A stretch of DNA of 41,190 nt from positions 1-41,190 of the forward strand of contig NZ_JBGSQX010000047.1 in NCBI RefSeq assembly GCF_041737845.1. The letters are read 5' to 3'. The position numbers and the translations under genes are program-made. This DNA comes from Desulfococcus sp041737845 (GTDB taxonomy: Bacteria; Desulfobacterota; Desulfobacteria; Desulfobacterales; Desulfococcaceae). Every line of letters starts with the position of its first letter. The first letter of the stretch is position 1. The notes beneath the pieces were generated by a model that saw nothing but the letters and a program-made list of their open reading frames with translations, was not told where the DNA came from and searched no databases. This document shows, piece after piece, positions 1 through 9,909 of this stretch.

Positions 1-1002
<1,002 letters not shown>

Positions 1003-1050
1003 AAATTAAGCGACACAAAAGGTTGAAGCGCTTTGATGTACTTATACGGA

Positions 1051-1168
<118 letters not shown>

Positions 1169-1174
1169 TCACTC

Positions 1175-1213
1175 AAAAAAAAGCCCGTTTCTCACCGAAA
1201 CGGGCTTTTTTTA
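1175..1213 (+). terminator. Rho-independent terminator of the rRNA operon
   Basis: A perfect 10-bp stem, aagcccgttt (1181-1190) with aaacgggctt (1198-1207), has a 7-base loop. It is preceded by an A run and followed by a T run. It sits directly after the 5S gene and ends the rRNA operon. The A and T runs on either side would let it work in both directions. Confidence 0.92.
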
Positions 1214-1387
1214 TGATGACATATCGACGCCGGACCAGACGCTAAAAAATGGAAAGGCTCCGCTGCGATTCATCTGAAAAGAACGCGTCGGTCAACGGCT
1301 AGAAAATCTGTAATGCCGATGGTATTCATTCTCTGTATTTGCCTGATAACGGCTCTGGCTCTCGTCTGATTTTCAGGAGGAAGGTTA

Positions 1388-2374
1388 ATGCGCGCGATTA
1401 TAACTGGCCTTGGACACTACTCTCCGGAAGAAAAATTGACCAACAAGGATCTGGAGAAATTAGTAGACACCAATGATGAGTGGATAAGGGTCCGAACCGG
1501 CATCGCGGAGCGGTCCATCCTGGATAAGGCCAAAGGGACTTCCTATATGGCCCTTAGGGCCGCAAGGATGATATTTGAGCAAAGCGCCGTGTCGCCGGAG
1601 GAGATCGAACTGATCATTTTAGCGACCATTACTCCGGATATGCCTGTTCCCAGCGCTGCATCGGTTATTCAAAAGGAGTTGGGCGCTCATCGCTGCTGGG
1701 GGTTCGATTTGAACGGCGGATGCACGGGGTTCGTCTACGCCCTTGCCACGGCATCTCAATTTATAGAAACCGGCCGGTATAAAAACGCTTTGGTGATCGG
1801 CGCGGATAAAATGAGCTGTATCATCAACTATGAAGACCGGAACACATGCGTTATTTTTGGCGATGGTGCTGGTGCGGTTCTGCTTGAGCAATCCACGGAA
1901 TCTGATCGGGGAATCATTGATTTCGACCTTCATCTTGACGGTATCGGTATTGAATATTTGAATGTTCTGGGTGGAGGAAGCCTTCATCCCGCAACGATGG
2001 ATACCGTACAGCAAAAGATGCACTATGTGTATCAGGATGGAAAAACCGTTTTTAAATATGCCGTAAAAGGCATGTGCAGTGTCTCGGAAGAGGTTTTAAA
2101 GAGAAACGGGCTGTCTGGAAAGGACCTGAATTACCTGATTCCCCATCAGGCCAATTTGAGAATCATCGACGCTGTTGCCAAAAAGCTCAGATTAACGCCG
2201 GAACAGGTGATTATCAATATCGAAAAATATGGCAACACAACCGCCGCGACGATTCCCCTTGCCATGTCGGAGGCCCATCAACAGCATAAATTCAAAAAGG
2301 ATGATTGGGTGCTGCTGTCCGCTTTCGGAGCAGGATTCACCTGGGGCAGTGTTTTGCTGAAGTGGGCCATATGA
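1388..2374 (+). CDS. fabH: beta-ketoacyl-ACP synthase III (FabH-like)
   Basis: The 328-residue protein has the length and layout of FabH, the condensing enzyme that starts type II fatty acid synthesis from acyl-CoA and malonyl-ACP. The catalytic triad is visible: Cys112 in NGGCTGF, His253 in PHQANLR and Asn283 in YGNTTAATIP, with the glycine-rich C-terminus SAFGAGFTWGS. The start is an ATG behind a strong caggagg site. The residues before the catalytic Cys are Gly-Gly rather than the common Ala-Ala, so substrate choice may differ from housekeeping FabH; related KAS III enzymes make other acyl products. No fabD, fabG, acpP or plsX genes are adjacent. The gene converges on the response regulator gene, with 13 bases between their stop codons. 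Confidence 0.9.
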   Translation: MRAIITGLGHYSPEEKLTNKDLEKLVDTNDEWIRVRTGIAERSILDKAKGTSYMALRAARMIFEQSAVSPEEIELIILATITPDMPVPSAASVIQKELGAHRCWGFDLNGGCTGFVYALATASQFIETGRYKNALVIGADKMSCIINYEDRNTCVIFGDGAGAVLLEQSTESDRGIIDFDLHLDGIGIEYLNVLGGGSLHPATMDTVQQKMHYVYQDGKTVFKYAVKGMCSVSEEVLKRNGLSGKDLNYLIPHQANLRIIDAVAKKLRLTPEQVIINIEKYGNTTAATIPLAMSEAHQQHKFKKDDWVLLSAFGAGFTWGSVLLKWAI

Positions 2375-2387
2375 CGCGGCGCATCTG

Positions 2388-3767
2388 TCACAAAGCGATG
2401 TCGTACGCTTTGATTTTAGATAATAAAGATGGATGGCTGATTTCAAGGAGTTGAATCGCTTTTGTTCGGTTTCCGCCCGTTTCTTCGAGGGCCTTTGTGA
2501 TGAGATGTTTTTCAAGCATCTTCTGAGCTTCCTTCAAAGAGTACCCCTCGAACATGGTGGTCCGCTTTTTTTCGCCAGGCATGGCCTCCCGCAAAAATGG
2601 AAAGTTGTCAGGTGTAAGGATCGTTTCGTCCGCGAGGACGGCGGCCCGTTTGATTGAATTTTCCAGTTCCCGCACATTTCCCGGCCACGAGTGTCGCAGC
2701 AGCAGTGGCATGGCCTCCTTTGAAATGCCATGGATGTCCTTGTTCATGGACCGACTGACGCGATCGATGAAATGCATGGTCAGCAACGGGATGTCATCAG
2801 GGCGTTCTCTCAGGGGCGGAATCGTGATGGGAAGGACATTCAGTCTGTAAAACAGATCCTGCCGAAACATATCCCGCGAGATGCCCTCCTGGAGGTCTTT
2901 CGAAGTCGCCGCAATGATTCTGGCATTGATGGGCCGGGTTTTGGAGTCTCCGATGGGCCGGATTTCATTCTCCTGAAGCACCCGTAGGAATTTGACCTGA
3001 AGCGACAACGGCAGCTCCCCGATCTCGTCCAGAAACAAGGTTCCGCCCTCCGCATTCTCAAACAGCCCCTTCCTGTTTTTATCGGCACCCGTAAATGCCC
3101 CTTTTTTATATCCAAAGAACTCGCTTTCGAGCAGATTCTCCGGAATCCCCCCGCAGTTCACCGCGACAAACGGTCCGCCGGACCGGCAGCCTTCAAAGTG
3201 AACCCCCCGCGCGATCAACTCCTTGCCCGTCCCGCTCTCCCCGGAGATGAGAACGGTGGCATCGTATTGGGCTGCTTTTCGGGCGAGCCTGAATACCGCC
3301 TGCATGGCGTCGCTTTTTCCGATCATCCGAGCAAAGGAAGAACCCGACTCGATCGTCCGGATACGCTCCTTCAACTGCAGGTTTTCCCGACGCAAGCTCT
3401 CCCGTTCCTCCGCTTTTTTGAGGGCCAGATAAACCTCGTCTGTCTTGAAGGGCTTGGAAATATAGTCATATGCCCCAAGTTTCATGGCATCCAGCGCAGT
3501 ATCGATGCTTCCATATGCCGACATGACGATTACTGTGGTATTGCTCACATCGTCCTTGGCGATTCTCAGGAAATCCATTCCCCCCATGTGAGGCATGTTG
3601 AGGTCGCATAGGATAAAATCATAGGACTCGTCCTTGATCATGCGGAGTCCGATCGCGCCATCGGCTGCGGTATCGACCTGGTATCCCAGTTTTGACAGCA
3701 GGACCGCCAGCATATGACGCATGTTTTCCTCGTCATCGATGATGAGCAATCTTCTTTCTCCGGGCAT
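2388..3767 (-). CDS. NtrC-family sigma-54-dependent response regulator
   Basis: This cytoplasmic DNA-binding regulator of about 459 residues has three parts. The receiver domain (about 5-118) has the phospho-acceptor Asp55 in LCDLNMP. The AAA+ sigma-54 interaction domain carries Walker A GESGTGKE (176-183), the GAFTGA loop (223-228) that contacts sigma-54, and Walker B LFLDE ending at 247-248. A Fis-type helix-turn-helix lies at the C-terminus (about 412-456, GGNRTKAIQLLEIS). It follows the histidine kinase gene and is presumably its partner. I chose the ATG at 3767, which has a ggagaatagg purine run upstream and lies 8 bases after the kinase stop. An ATG at 3785 or a TTG at 3803, both overlapping the kinase gene, are alternatives. 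Target promoters are unknown; I found no convincing -24/-12 site in the gaps I inspected. Confidence 0.93.
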   Translation of the reverse strand: MPGERRLLIIDDEENMRHMLAVLLSKLGYQVDTAADGAIGLRMIKDESYDFILCDLNMPHMGGMDFLRIAKDDVSNTTVIVMSAYGSIDTALDAMKLGAYDYISKPFKTDEVYLALKKAEERESLRRENLQLKERIRTIESGSSFARMIGKSDAMQAVFRLARKAAQYDATVLISGESGTGKELIARGVHFEGCRSGGPFVAVNCGGIPENLLESEFFGYKKGAFTGADKNRKGLFENAEGGTLFLDEIGELPLSLQVKFLRVLQENEIRPIGDSKTRPINARIIAATSKDLQEGISRDMFRQDLFYRLNVLPITIPPLRERPDDIPLLTMHFIDRVSRSMNKDIHGISKEAMPLLLRHSWPGNVRELENSIKRAAVLADETILTPDNFPFLREAMPGEKKRTTMFEGYSLKEAQKMLEKHLITKALEETGGNRTKAIQLLEISHPSLLSKIKAYDIAL

Positions 3768-3774
3768 CTGCAAC

Positions 3775-5301
3775 CTATTCTCCATTGCATACAGGGAGGT
3801 CAATGATCATTTTCGTGCCAATGCCTTCCTCGCTGCGCGCTTCAATTCTCCCGCCGGCAGCCTCTATGATCATGTAACAGACCGACAGTCCCAGGCCGGT
3901 TCCCTTCCCCGGGGCCTTGGAGGTGTAAAATGGTTCGAAAATGAAATTCAGCTGATCCGCCGGGATGCCGATGCCATTATCCGTGAACGTGACCTCAAGC
4001 CACTGATGCGTTTCATTCGCATGATTACTTGGGAAATTAAGGGTTTCGACGACCAGCGCTCCTGTTTTTCCGGCCTGATTTACGGCATCGGCGGCATTGA
4101 TGGCAAGATTGATGAACGCCTGTCGAAGCAAGGACGCATCGGCCCTGACACCGTCTTCGCGGGCCGACAGGGAGAGCTTCAGTTCGACATGCCGCATGAG
4201 GGGCTGATATTGAAAAATGGTGCTGATATCCGATAGGATGTCATGGACGGATATCCTTCCGATGGTGTTGCTGGAGGGTCTCGAAAAATCAAGCAGCTGG
4301 CGAATAATACGATGGATGCGGCTGATTTCGCTCTCTGTCCGCGTGATGAAATCCTCTCTTTCCGACGGTGAGATGTCCTTCCGTTTCAGGAGTTCAAGAT
4401 ATCCCACGATAATTGCGAGGGGATTTCCGATTTCATGGGCGATGCCTGCGGAAAACCTTCCTACGGATGCAAGTTTCTCAGCGCTGATAATATCGTTCTG
4501 CGCTTTTTTTAAGTCGAGATTGGCCTGTCTGAGGGAATGGATGCTCAATTTGACATTTTCCTGGTCCTTGGATATTCGGTTGAGCATCTGGTTTAATGCA
4601 TTGGAAAGCTGATTGAATTCGTTGCCATCCTTTTCGCCGCCCAGAAAGAGCGTTTCCCTGCCTTCGGTGTTGGCTTCGGTGGTCTCCAGCAGTTTTTTCA
4701 AGGGGTCGATCGTCAATCTGGAAAAACGATGCCGTCCGATAAAAGACAGAAGAATCAGGTTGATCAGGATATAGAGGAAGAAAACCATCTGAGAATGTCG
4801 CAATTGCTGGTAAATCTGTTGAAGTGGAAAGACGATGCTGACGCCCGCGGTGAGAATGCCGTCGTTGTACAAGGGCGCGCTCTGCATGAGGACGGCCTTC
4901 TGCCGCCAAAGGACGCCCCAAGTGGCGCCCATGAGTTCGGTGTTGGGCTGCCTGGAAGCCAGGGCCTTTTTCATCGCCAGGACAATCTCTCCGTGTGGGA
5001 CATCCGTTTTTCCCAAGGCGAAACGTTCGATCAGGTTGAGATCAAAGATTACGGCATAGGTGTAATCGGATTCCTGTAACAGGGCTTCGAGGGCATCCAG
5101 CAGGTTCCCCGATGCCTTCGACCCCGATGGCTGAAGGCGCTGTTCGATGGCTCGGATCAACAAGCTGCCCTCGGTCGCCTTGTTTCTGATGAGCAATCTC
5201 TGAGCCACCCCTATCGATACGAAATTGATCAGCAGCATCGCCGCCGCCAACAGCAGGGATAGGTTGAAGCATATATTGAAATTGAGTCTGCGGTAAAACA
5301 C
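3775..5301 (-). CDS. membrane sensor histidine kinase
   Basis: This is a 508-residue sensor kinase. One membrane segment lies near residues 11-35 and a second at about 171-190, enclosing a sensing region of about 135 residues that faces outside. A HAMP-like linker and coiled coil follow (about 191-275). The HisKA H-box is GIAHEIGNPLAI with phospho-acceptor His289. The HATPase domain has an N-box (INLAINAADAV), a G1 box (DNGIGIP), an F-box (FEPFYTSK) and a G2 box (GTGLGLSV). This is the NtrB/ZraS-like class that usually pairs with NtrC regulators, as here. The start is a GTG with gagagggc upstream, 36 bases after the preceding gene. The outside domain does not match a fold I can name, so the signal is unknown; the chaperone gene neighbours suggest envelope or protein stress (inference). 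Confidence 0.93.
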   Translation of the reverse strand: MFYRRLNFNICFNLSLLLAAAMLLINFVSIGVAQRLLIRNKATEGSLLIRAIEQRLQPSGSKASGNLLDALEALLQESDYTYAVIFDLNLIERFALGKTDVPHGEIVLAMKKALASRQPNTELMGATWGVLWRQKAVLMQSAPLYNDGILTAGVSIVFPLQQIYQQLRHSQMVFFLYILINLILLSFIGRHRFSRLTIDPLKKLLETTEANTEGRETLFLGGEKDGNEFNQLSNALNQMLNRISKDQENVKLSIHSLRQANLDLKKAQNDIISAEKLASVGRFSAGIAHEIGNPLAIIVGYLELLKRKDISPSEREDFITRTESEISRIHRIIRQLLDFSRPSSNTIGRISVHDILSDISTIFQYQPLMRHVELKLSLSAREDGVRADASLLRQAFINLAINAADAVNQAGKTGALVVETLNFPSNHANETHQWLEVTFTDNGIGIPADQLNFIFEPFYTSKAPGKGTGLGLSVCYMIIEAAGGRIEARSEEGIGTKMIIDLPVCNGE

Positions 5302-5337
5302 ACGCCCTCTCGAAGGCTTTGATCCTGTTTCAGGGGA

Positions 5338-8079
5338 TCACGGGTTTCTGACCGCCAGAACCGACCCGCACTTTTCCACCCGACCCGATTCTTTCTTCCA
5401 CTCGGTATTGTTGTGGGGGGAGAAAATAAAGGCCATTTCGTTCCAGCCATGCCAGAACAGTTCGGAGGTCCAGAAAAAGGTAGATCGATCCGCCGGAAAC
5501 AGAGGGCGGGTTTGGAGGATGACCTGTAATTCTTCAACTGAGGGAACGCGCCAGTCGCGGTATCCGGCCGTTCCCAATCGATTGACATATTGAAGCGCCT
5601 CACGGTGGTTGACGCAGCTGTTGCCGGCAAGGCTGGCGTGGAAAATGGACCACATCAGCCCGGTCCGTTTGTCCGTGACGGTGCCGTTGTTGTTGTCGAT
5701 AAAAAAACCGCCGAGGTTTTTCAGCATCCCGCTCAGTTGATGCATTTTTTCCTGCCGCCGGGATGCGTCGCTTTTCTCCTGAAGCAGCTTGGATTCCTCC
5801 AATTTTTGCTGTTTATTCAAGGAAACGAAAAGAATTTTGGCCTTGGTGATATAGTTGCCGTCCGGATAATTTTGGATGAAGCCTTCAACCTTTGACATCC
5901 TGCTGGATAGACTCAGCCGTTGATTCTGCGCGTCAAGCGCCAAGGCTTTCCAGTCGTGATTTTCTTTTTCTGTTCGCAGCTGCCTTGTTTTAAGCGTATT
6001 TTGTTTTTCGAGGCGGGTCAGGAGGTAATCTGCCTCTTCGCCATACCATTCCCGGGGATATTTTTGAATAAACGCCTTCAATTGCCGAATGTGGTCCGAA
6101 AGGCTGATGTGATCGTTATCGCTTGCGTCCATCAGGCGCCCCCACTCGTTTTCCGCCTGGTGGAACATCACAATTTTCCGGTCATAGGACTCGATCTCAT
6201 CGACGATGGCTTTCTTGATGATCAAAGGCAGTTCAGGCGTTGATTCAAGATATTCCAGATAGATCAGGCGGCCGGCCTCAAAGTCAATCCCTTGCTGCTC
6301 CGCCCGCTGTTTCATGGACGCCAGATCTGCGATGCTTTGGATGATCCGGGCATATTTCTTTTTCAGCCCCGAGGCCTTCTCCGAATGCCGAGAATCCGAA
6401 TTCTTGTAGATGAAATGGTCGCACAGGAGAATGCATTTCTCCCACTCTTTTCGCTCCTCACATACAGTGAGCGCTGCTTGCAGGGCTTCGTAGTTCGAGT
6501 CTTCAAGGCTTCGACGGATTTGCGCGCGCTTCTCTTCCATTTCCTTCCGGTGAGGCCCCTTGGGATATTTCTCCATGTGTTTATTCAGGACTGCCGCGGC
6601 CTCGATCAACGTATCATCTCGAACGAATTTTTCAAACTGTGTCAGAACGATTTTGTAATCCCGATTTTCCACGAGCCCCCGAACGGCCGCAATCTTTTTT
6701 TCCAAGTCAGGGGCAAGATCGCTGTCTGGATATTTTTCCAGAAACCCTCGAAGGATCATCTCCTTATTTTCAAGCTCCTGCGATAGTTCGGCGAGCTTGA
6801 GGGTCTCGCTGAATTCCCGGGCGACCTGTTTTTTTCTCAGGATGACAAGGGCAGATGCCGTCGAAAGCGCGAGCAGGACGGCAATGGCAATGGTGACGGG
6901 GCGGAGGAAGAAGGGGCGTCTTTTAGCGATGAACGGCTTCAGTTTCTCTATTTTCCATCGTTTTTTCCTCAGATAGCCCTCGATGTGCAGTCGGGCTTCA
7001 TCAATATCCATTCCGAGTTTCAGCGCGCTTTTCATCAGGATGGAGAGGTATTCGGCGTGGATCTTTTTGCTGATGCCCGAAACATCCATATCCGCATCGA
7101 GTTCCTGAAGGCGGGACAGGGTCAGGGAGCGATCGTATGACCTGCGGTTCTCTTCGGTCTTGAAGATAGAGATGCAATGCCCGACCAGCGTCCCGCTTGC
7201 GGTTGTTTTGGCATCTTTTTGACCGATTTTGCGAACTTCGGCATCTTTTCCGTGGGTGGTGTCCTGCAGGACATTCAGATCGGACCCCTGGGGAACATCC
7301 AGGAAATCGTAGAGGGAGGATTTCCCGACAATTTTCAAATTGTCGGCAATGATTTTTTCGGTGCTCTTATCCAGCGGCTCAGGCCGGTCCTGCATGGGGG
7401 TGCCGCTTTCCTTGATCACGCACCTCGTCCGCCGCACGATATTATCCGTGGAGATCAGAAAGAGCCGGGACAGCGCGCTGATTTCCTCACGGGTGACATA
7501 GCCTCTCTGATTGCAGCGACGCAGACAGGCATCGATTTTCTTGTATTTTTCACGCTCCTTGTTTTGTATCCAATCCGAAATTTTGCCGGGATCCAGGGAG
7601 AATTCCTTAACTAGGCCGCCGTGATATTTGGGATCGGTCTTTCCGGTCCGGACCAGTTCCTCGATTTTGAAGTTGATGAGAAACAGGCGTTTTTTCTTCG
7701 TAATCCTTTCTTGGATCCTTTCTTCGGAAACCGAATTCAGACGGGCCAGTTGTGATATCTCGTCTCCGGAAATTCGCCCCTTGCTCAACAACAATGCGAT
7801 ATGCCGGTCAATCCTGTTGTTCGTCTCCTTTTCTCTTTCGATAAAGAGACGTTTGGCTTCTTCAGCCTCCTTCCGGCGAAGCGCATCATTTGTCATGACA
7901 TTACGGATGTCCGGAAGCAGCCCCATGTATTGCTGCGCCTGAGTCCCCTTGGTCGGATGATTTCTGAGTCGGCTCCAGAGCGCCTGCTTTTTCTGGATCG
8001 CGTCTTCAATGACCTCCGGTGTATTTTCCGGGGGATCGATGGAAAGCTCCAAAAGAAAGTAATAGTTCTTGATGTCCAT
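5338..8079 (-). CDS. membrane-anchored J-like/Lcl_C domain protein of the Hsp70 cluster
   Basis: This 913-residue protein has an unusual mosaic. Residues 5-75 look like a decayed J domain: a YYFLLELS start and a NHPTK stretch where HPD would be. Three helical repeats of about 37 residues follow (about 90-127, 135-172, 181-217; GRISGDEISQL and GYVTREEISAL). A second J-like segment at about 255-320 begins LYDFLDV and ends ENRRSYD, again without HPD. One membrane segment lies at about 389-414, with more positive charge on its N-terminal side, suggesting a cytoplasmic N-terminus. Outside, about six helical repeats carry F-x-x-x-YP motifs (LEKYPDS, MEKYPKG, IQKYPRE, IQNYPDG; about 440-760). The C-terminus (about 790-913) is an Lcl_C/DUF1566 domain (NNNGTVTDKRTGLMW, GYRDWRVPSVEELQ). 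The gene lies between the Hsp70 and kinase genes. A membrane recruiter or sensor for the Hsp70 is inference. Confidence 0.85.
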   Translation of the reverse strand: MDIKNYYFLLELSIDPPENTPEVIEDAIQKKQALWSRLRNHPTKGTQAQQYMGLLPDIRNVMTNDALRRKEAEEAKRLFIEREKETNNRIDRHIALLLSKGRISGDEISQLARLNSVSEERIQERITKKKRLFLINFKIEELVRTGKTDPKYHGGLVKEFSLDPGKISDWIQNKEREKYKKIDACLRRCNQRGYVTREEISALSRLFLISTDNIVRRTRCVIKESGTPMQDRPEPLDKSTEKIIADNLKIVGKSSLYDFLDVPQGSDLNVLQDTTHGKDAEVRKIGQKDAKTTASGTLVGHCISIFKTEENRRSYDRSLTLSRLQELDADMDVSGISKKIHAEYLSILMKSALKLGMDIDEARLHIEGYLRKKRWKIEKLKPFIAKRRPFFLRPVTIAIAVLLALSTASALVILRKKQVAREFSETLKLAELSQELENKEMILRGFLEKYPDSDLAPDLEKKIAAVRGLVENRDYKIVLTQFEKFVRDDTLIEAAAVLNKHMEKYPKGPHRKEMEEKRAQIRRSLEDSNYEALQAALTVCEERKEWEKCILLCDHFIYKNSDSRHSEKASGLKKKYARIIQSIADLASMKQRAEQQGIDFEAGRLIYLEYLESTPELPLIIKKAIVDEIESYDRKIVMFHQAENEWGRLMDASDNDHISLSDHIRQLKAFIQKYPREWYGEEADYLLTRLEKQNTLKTRQLRTEKENHDWKALALDAQNQRLSLSSRMSKVEGFIQNYPDGNYITKAKILFVSLNKQQKLEESKLLQEKSDASRRQEKMHQLSGMLKNLGGFFIDNNNGTVTDKRTGLMWSIFHASLAGNSCVNHREALQYVNRLGTAGYRDWRVPSVEELQVILQTRPLFPADRSTFFWTSELFWHGWNEMAFIFSPHNNTEWKKESGRVEKCGSVLAVRNP

Positions 8080-8156
8080 GGTTACCCTAAAAGCCGTATC
8101 GAGTCGTTTTTTACACCATTAAAGGATGGGTTGGGGTTCGATGGTGCCGAAAAATC

Positions 8157-8201
8157 CGGTTCCTGCTGCGATGCGCATCGTCATTAAGCATCAAGGAACC
8201 G
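8157..8201 (-). promoter_or_regulatory. inverted repeat in the Hsp70 to J-like gene gap
   Basis: The 156-base gap between the two genes holds an 8-bp inverted repeat, cggttcct (8157-8164) with aggaaccg (8194-8201), enclosing the perfect palindrome gatgcgcatc (8170-8179). No T run follows, so a standard terminator is unlikely. It could be an mRNA processing or attenuation structure that sets different levels of Hsp70 and the downstream genes, or an operator. The structure is seen; the role is a guess. Confidence 0.35.
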
Positions 8202-8235
8202 CGCGACGCAGGTGACGGGATTGGAAGAAATATGG

Positions 8236-9909
8236 CTATATGACGACAATGTGCTTGGCTCGGGCCTTGGCTTCCTCGAACTCTTTTCCCCGAATCACCG
8301 ACCGCGTTTCGATGGTTACGTTGACGGACCGATGCGCGGGGCTCATCTCTTCGGCCGTGATCTCCAGGCGTCCTTCGCGATTGAGCCTGAAAATAATCTC
8401 TATCGGGGTGTTTGCGGCAAGATCGGGCGGCAGATTGAGGACAGCCGTCCCGATAAGGATGGAATTGTCCAGCGTGGCGACGACATCGCTTTCTTCGTTT
8501 TCCATGATCTGGATGGAGGCGATCTCCTGGCCGTCGACCGCCGTTCCAAATGTTTTCTTCGTGTTTACAGGAACATCGTTGTTCTTCAGGATAAGGTTGT
8601 AGACAAGTTCGTTGCTGTCCTGATCATGGGCCACCACACCAAAGCTCTTGCTGGTGACATTCTTGATTTTCATCTTGGCGCTCTGAACGTCCTGAATCGA
8701 ATAGCCGGTGTCGTTGGCGACGATTTGTTCGACCTCCTCGATGATGTCGTCTAGATCCAAATCGTTGATGTCTTCAAGGTCTTCGATATGTTTACCCGTC
8801 TTCTGTGAGATGTGCTCCCTGACCTCGTCCTGCAGGAACAATTTCCAGCCATAGATGGCGGCCCCCTTGGCAACGGCTTCATCCGGATCGAAAAGTTTGG
8901 GTTCTATCCCGAATTCCTTTTTGATTCTTCGCGCAACCATGGGCATTCGAGTGGAGCCCCCGACCAGGATGATTTCATCGAAATGCTTATATCCCTTCTT
9001 GCCGGCCTCCTCGAGCATCTCGTGGGTCAGTGAGATCGTCCTTTCGAGCAGATCCTGGGTCAGACGTTCAAATACCTTGCGTTCGAATTGAACTTTGATG
9101 CGTTCTCCGGCGTGGGTGATCAAGACGGTGGTGTTTTCCAACTGGGTGAGATTCTTCTTGGCCTTTTCGGCGGAAAGCTGCAGATCCTGGCATGTATCGG
9201 CGTCCGCGAGAACGTCTTCCCGGATGCCCGTCTGGTTTTGGAACTCTTCCACCAGGTAGGCGATCACCCGGTCATCGAAATCCTTGCCGCCAAGATTGTG
9301 ATCGCCGCCGGTGCAGATGACCTCGATGCTGTCATCGGGCTTGATATCGATCATGGTGATGTCGAAGGTTCCGCCCCCCAGATCGTAGACGAGGATGACG
9401 CGTTCCTCATCGGTTTCGATGGACCCATAGGCGATGGCGGCGGCGGTGGGTTCGTTGATGATCTGGCGGACGTCAAATCCCGCGATTTCGCCCGCTCTTT
9501 TTGTCGCTTCGCGCTCATTGATTCCAAAATAGGCGGGGCAGGTGATCACCAGATCCTCGGTTCCCGATATCCCAAGGTACTGTTCGGCATCCTGTACGAT
9601 TTTTCGGATGATGAAACTTGAGATCTCTTCGGCGCGATAGCGGACGGACTGGTGCTCAAAGATGAAATTGGGTTCACCCATGGACCGTTTGACAAAGCTT
9701 ACGACATCGTTGGGATAGAGCTTTGAGTTCTCTTTTGCGATATCGCCGACGATGATATTGTTTCCGTTGAAGAAAACGACGGAGGGAGTGAGCCGCTGGC
9801 TCTCGGCGTTCGGGATAACGACGGTTTTTCCGTATTCGTCAACGCACGCGAGGGATGAGTATGTGGTGCCGAGATCAATACCAAATATTCTTTTAAGCTG
9901 TTTACTCAT
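8236..9909 (-). CDS. divergent short Hsp70 (DnaK-like) chaperone
   Basis: This 557-residue Hsp70 is shorter than typical DnaK (about 640). The nucleotide-binding domain (about 6-355) looks intact: GIDLGTTYSSLA (10-21), INEPTAAAIAYG (150-161), YDLGGGTFD (175-183) and LVGGSTRMP (315-323). Where DnaK has its short hydrophobic linker (VLLLDV-like), this protein has about 60 residues rich in Asp and Glu (about 357-415; EDLEDINDLDLDDIIEE). A beta-type substrate domain follows (about 416-540) and then only some 20 helical residues, so the helical lid is missing. It overlaps the GrpE-like gene by 8 bases, and gagg precedes its ATG. The ATPase probably works, but coupling to substrate release must differ from DnaK. 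It is a specialised paralogue rather than housekeeping dnaK; a true dnaK/dnaJ pair is not in this window. Confidence 0.93.
   Translation of the reverse strand: MSKQLKRIFGIDLGTTYSSLACVDEYGKTVVIPNAESQRLTPSVVFFNGNNIIVGDIAKENSKLYPNDVVSFVKRSMGEPNFIFEHQSVRYRAEEISSFIIRKIVQDAEQYLGISGTEDLVITCPAYFGINEREATKRAGEIAGFDVRQIINEPTAAAIAYGSIETDEERVILVYDLGGGTFDITMIDIKPDDSIEVICTGGDHNLGGKDFDDRVIAYLVEEFQNQTGIREDVLADADTCQDLQLSAEKAKKNLTQLENTTVLITHAGERIKVQFERKVFERLTQDLLERTISLTHEMLEEAGKKGYKHFDEIILVGGSTRMPMVARRIKKEFGIEPKLFDPDEAVAKGAAIYGWKLFLQDEVREHISQKTGKHIEDLEDINDLDLDDIIEEVEQIVANDTGYSIQDVQSAKMKIKNVTSKSFGVVAHDQDSNELVYNLILKNNDVPVNTKKTFGTAVDGQEIASIQIMENEESDVVATLDNSILIGTAVLNLPPDLAANTPIEIIFRLNREGRLEITAEEMSPAHRSVNVTIETRSVIRGKEFEEAKARAKHIVVI

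Noticed and set aside
8080..8235. Sigma-54 promoter before the 913-residue protein
   Set aside because: A TCGGCACC stretch on the minus strand resembles the -24 element, but the -12 position reads CC instead of GC.
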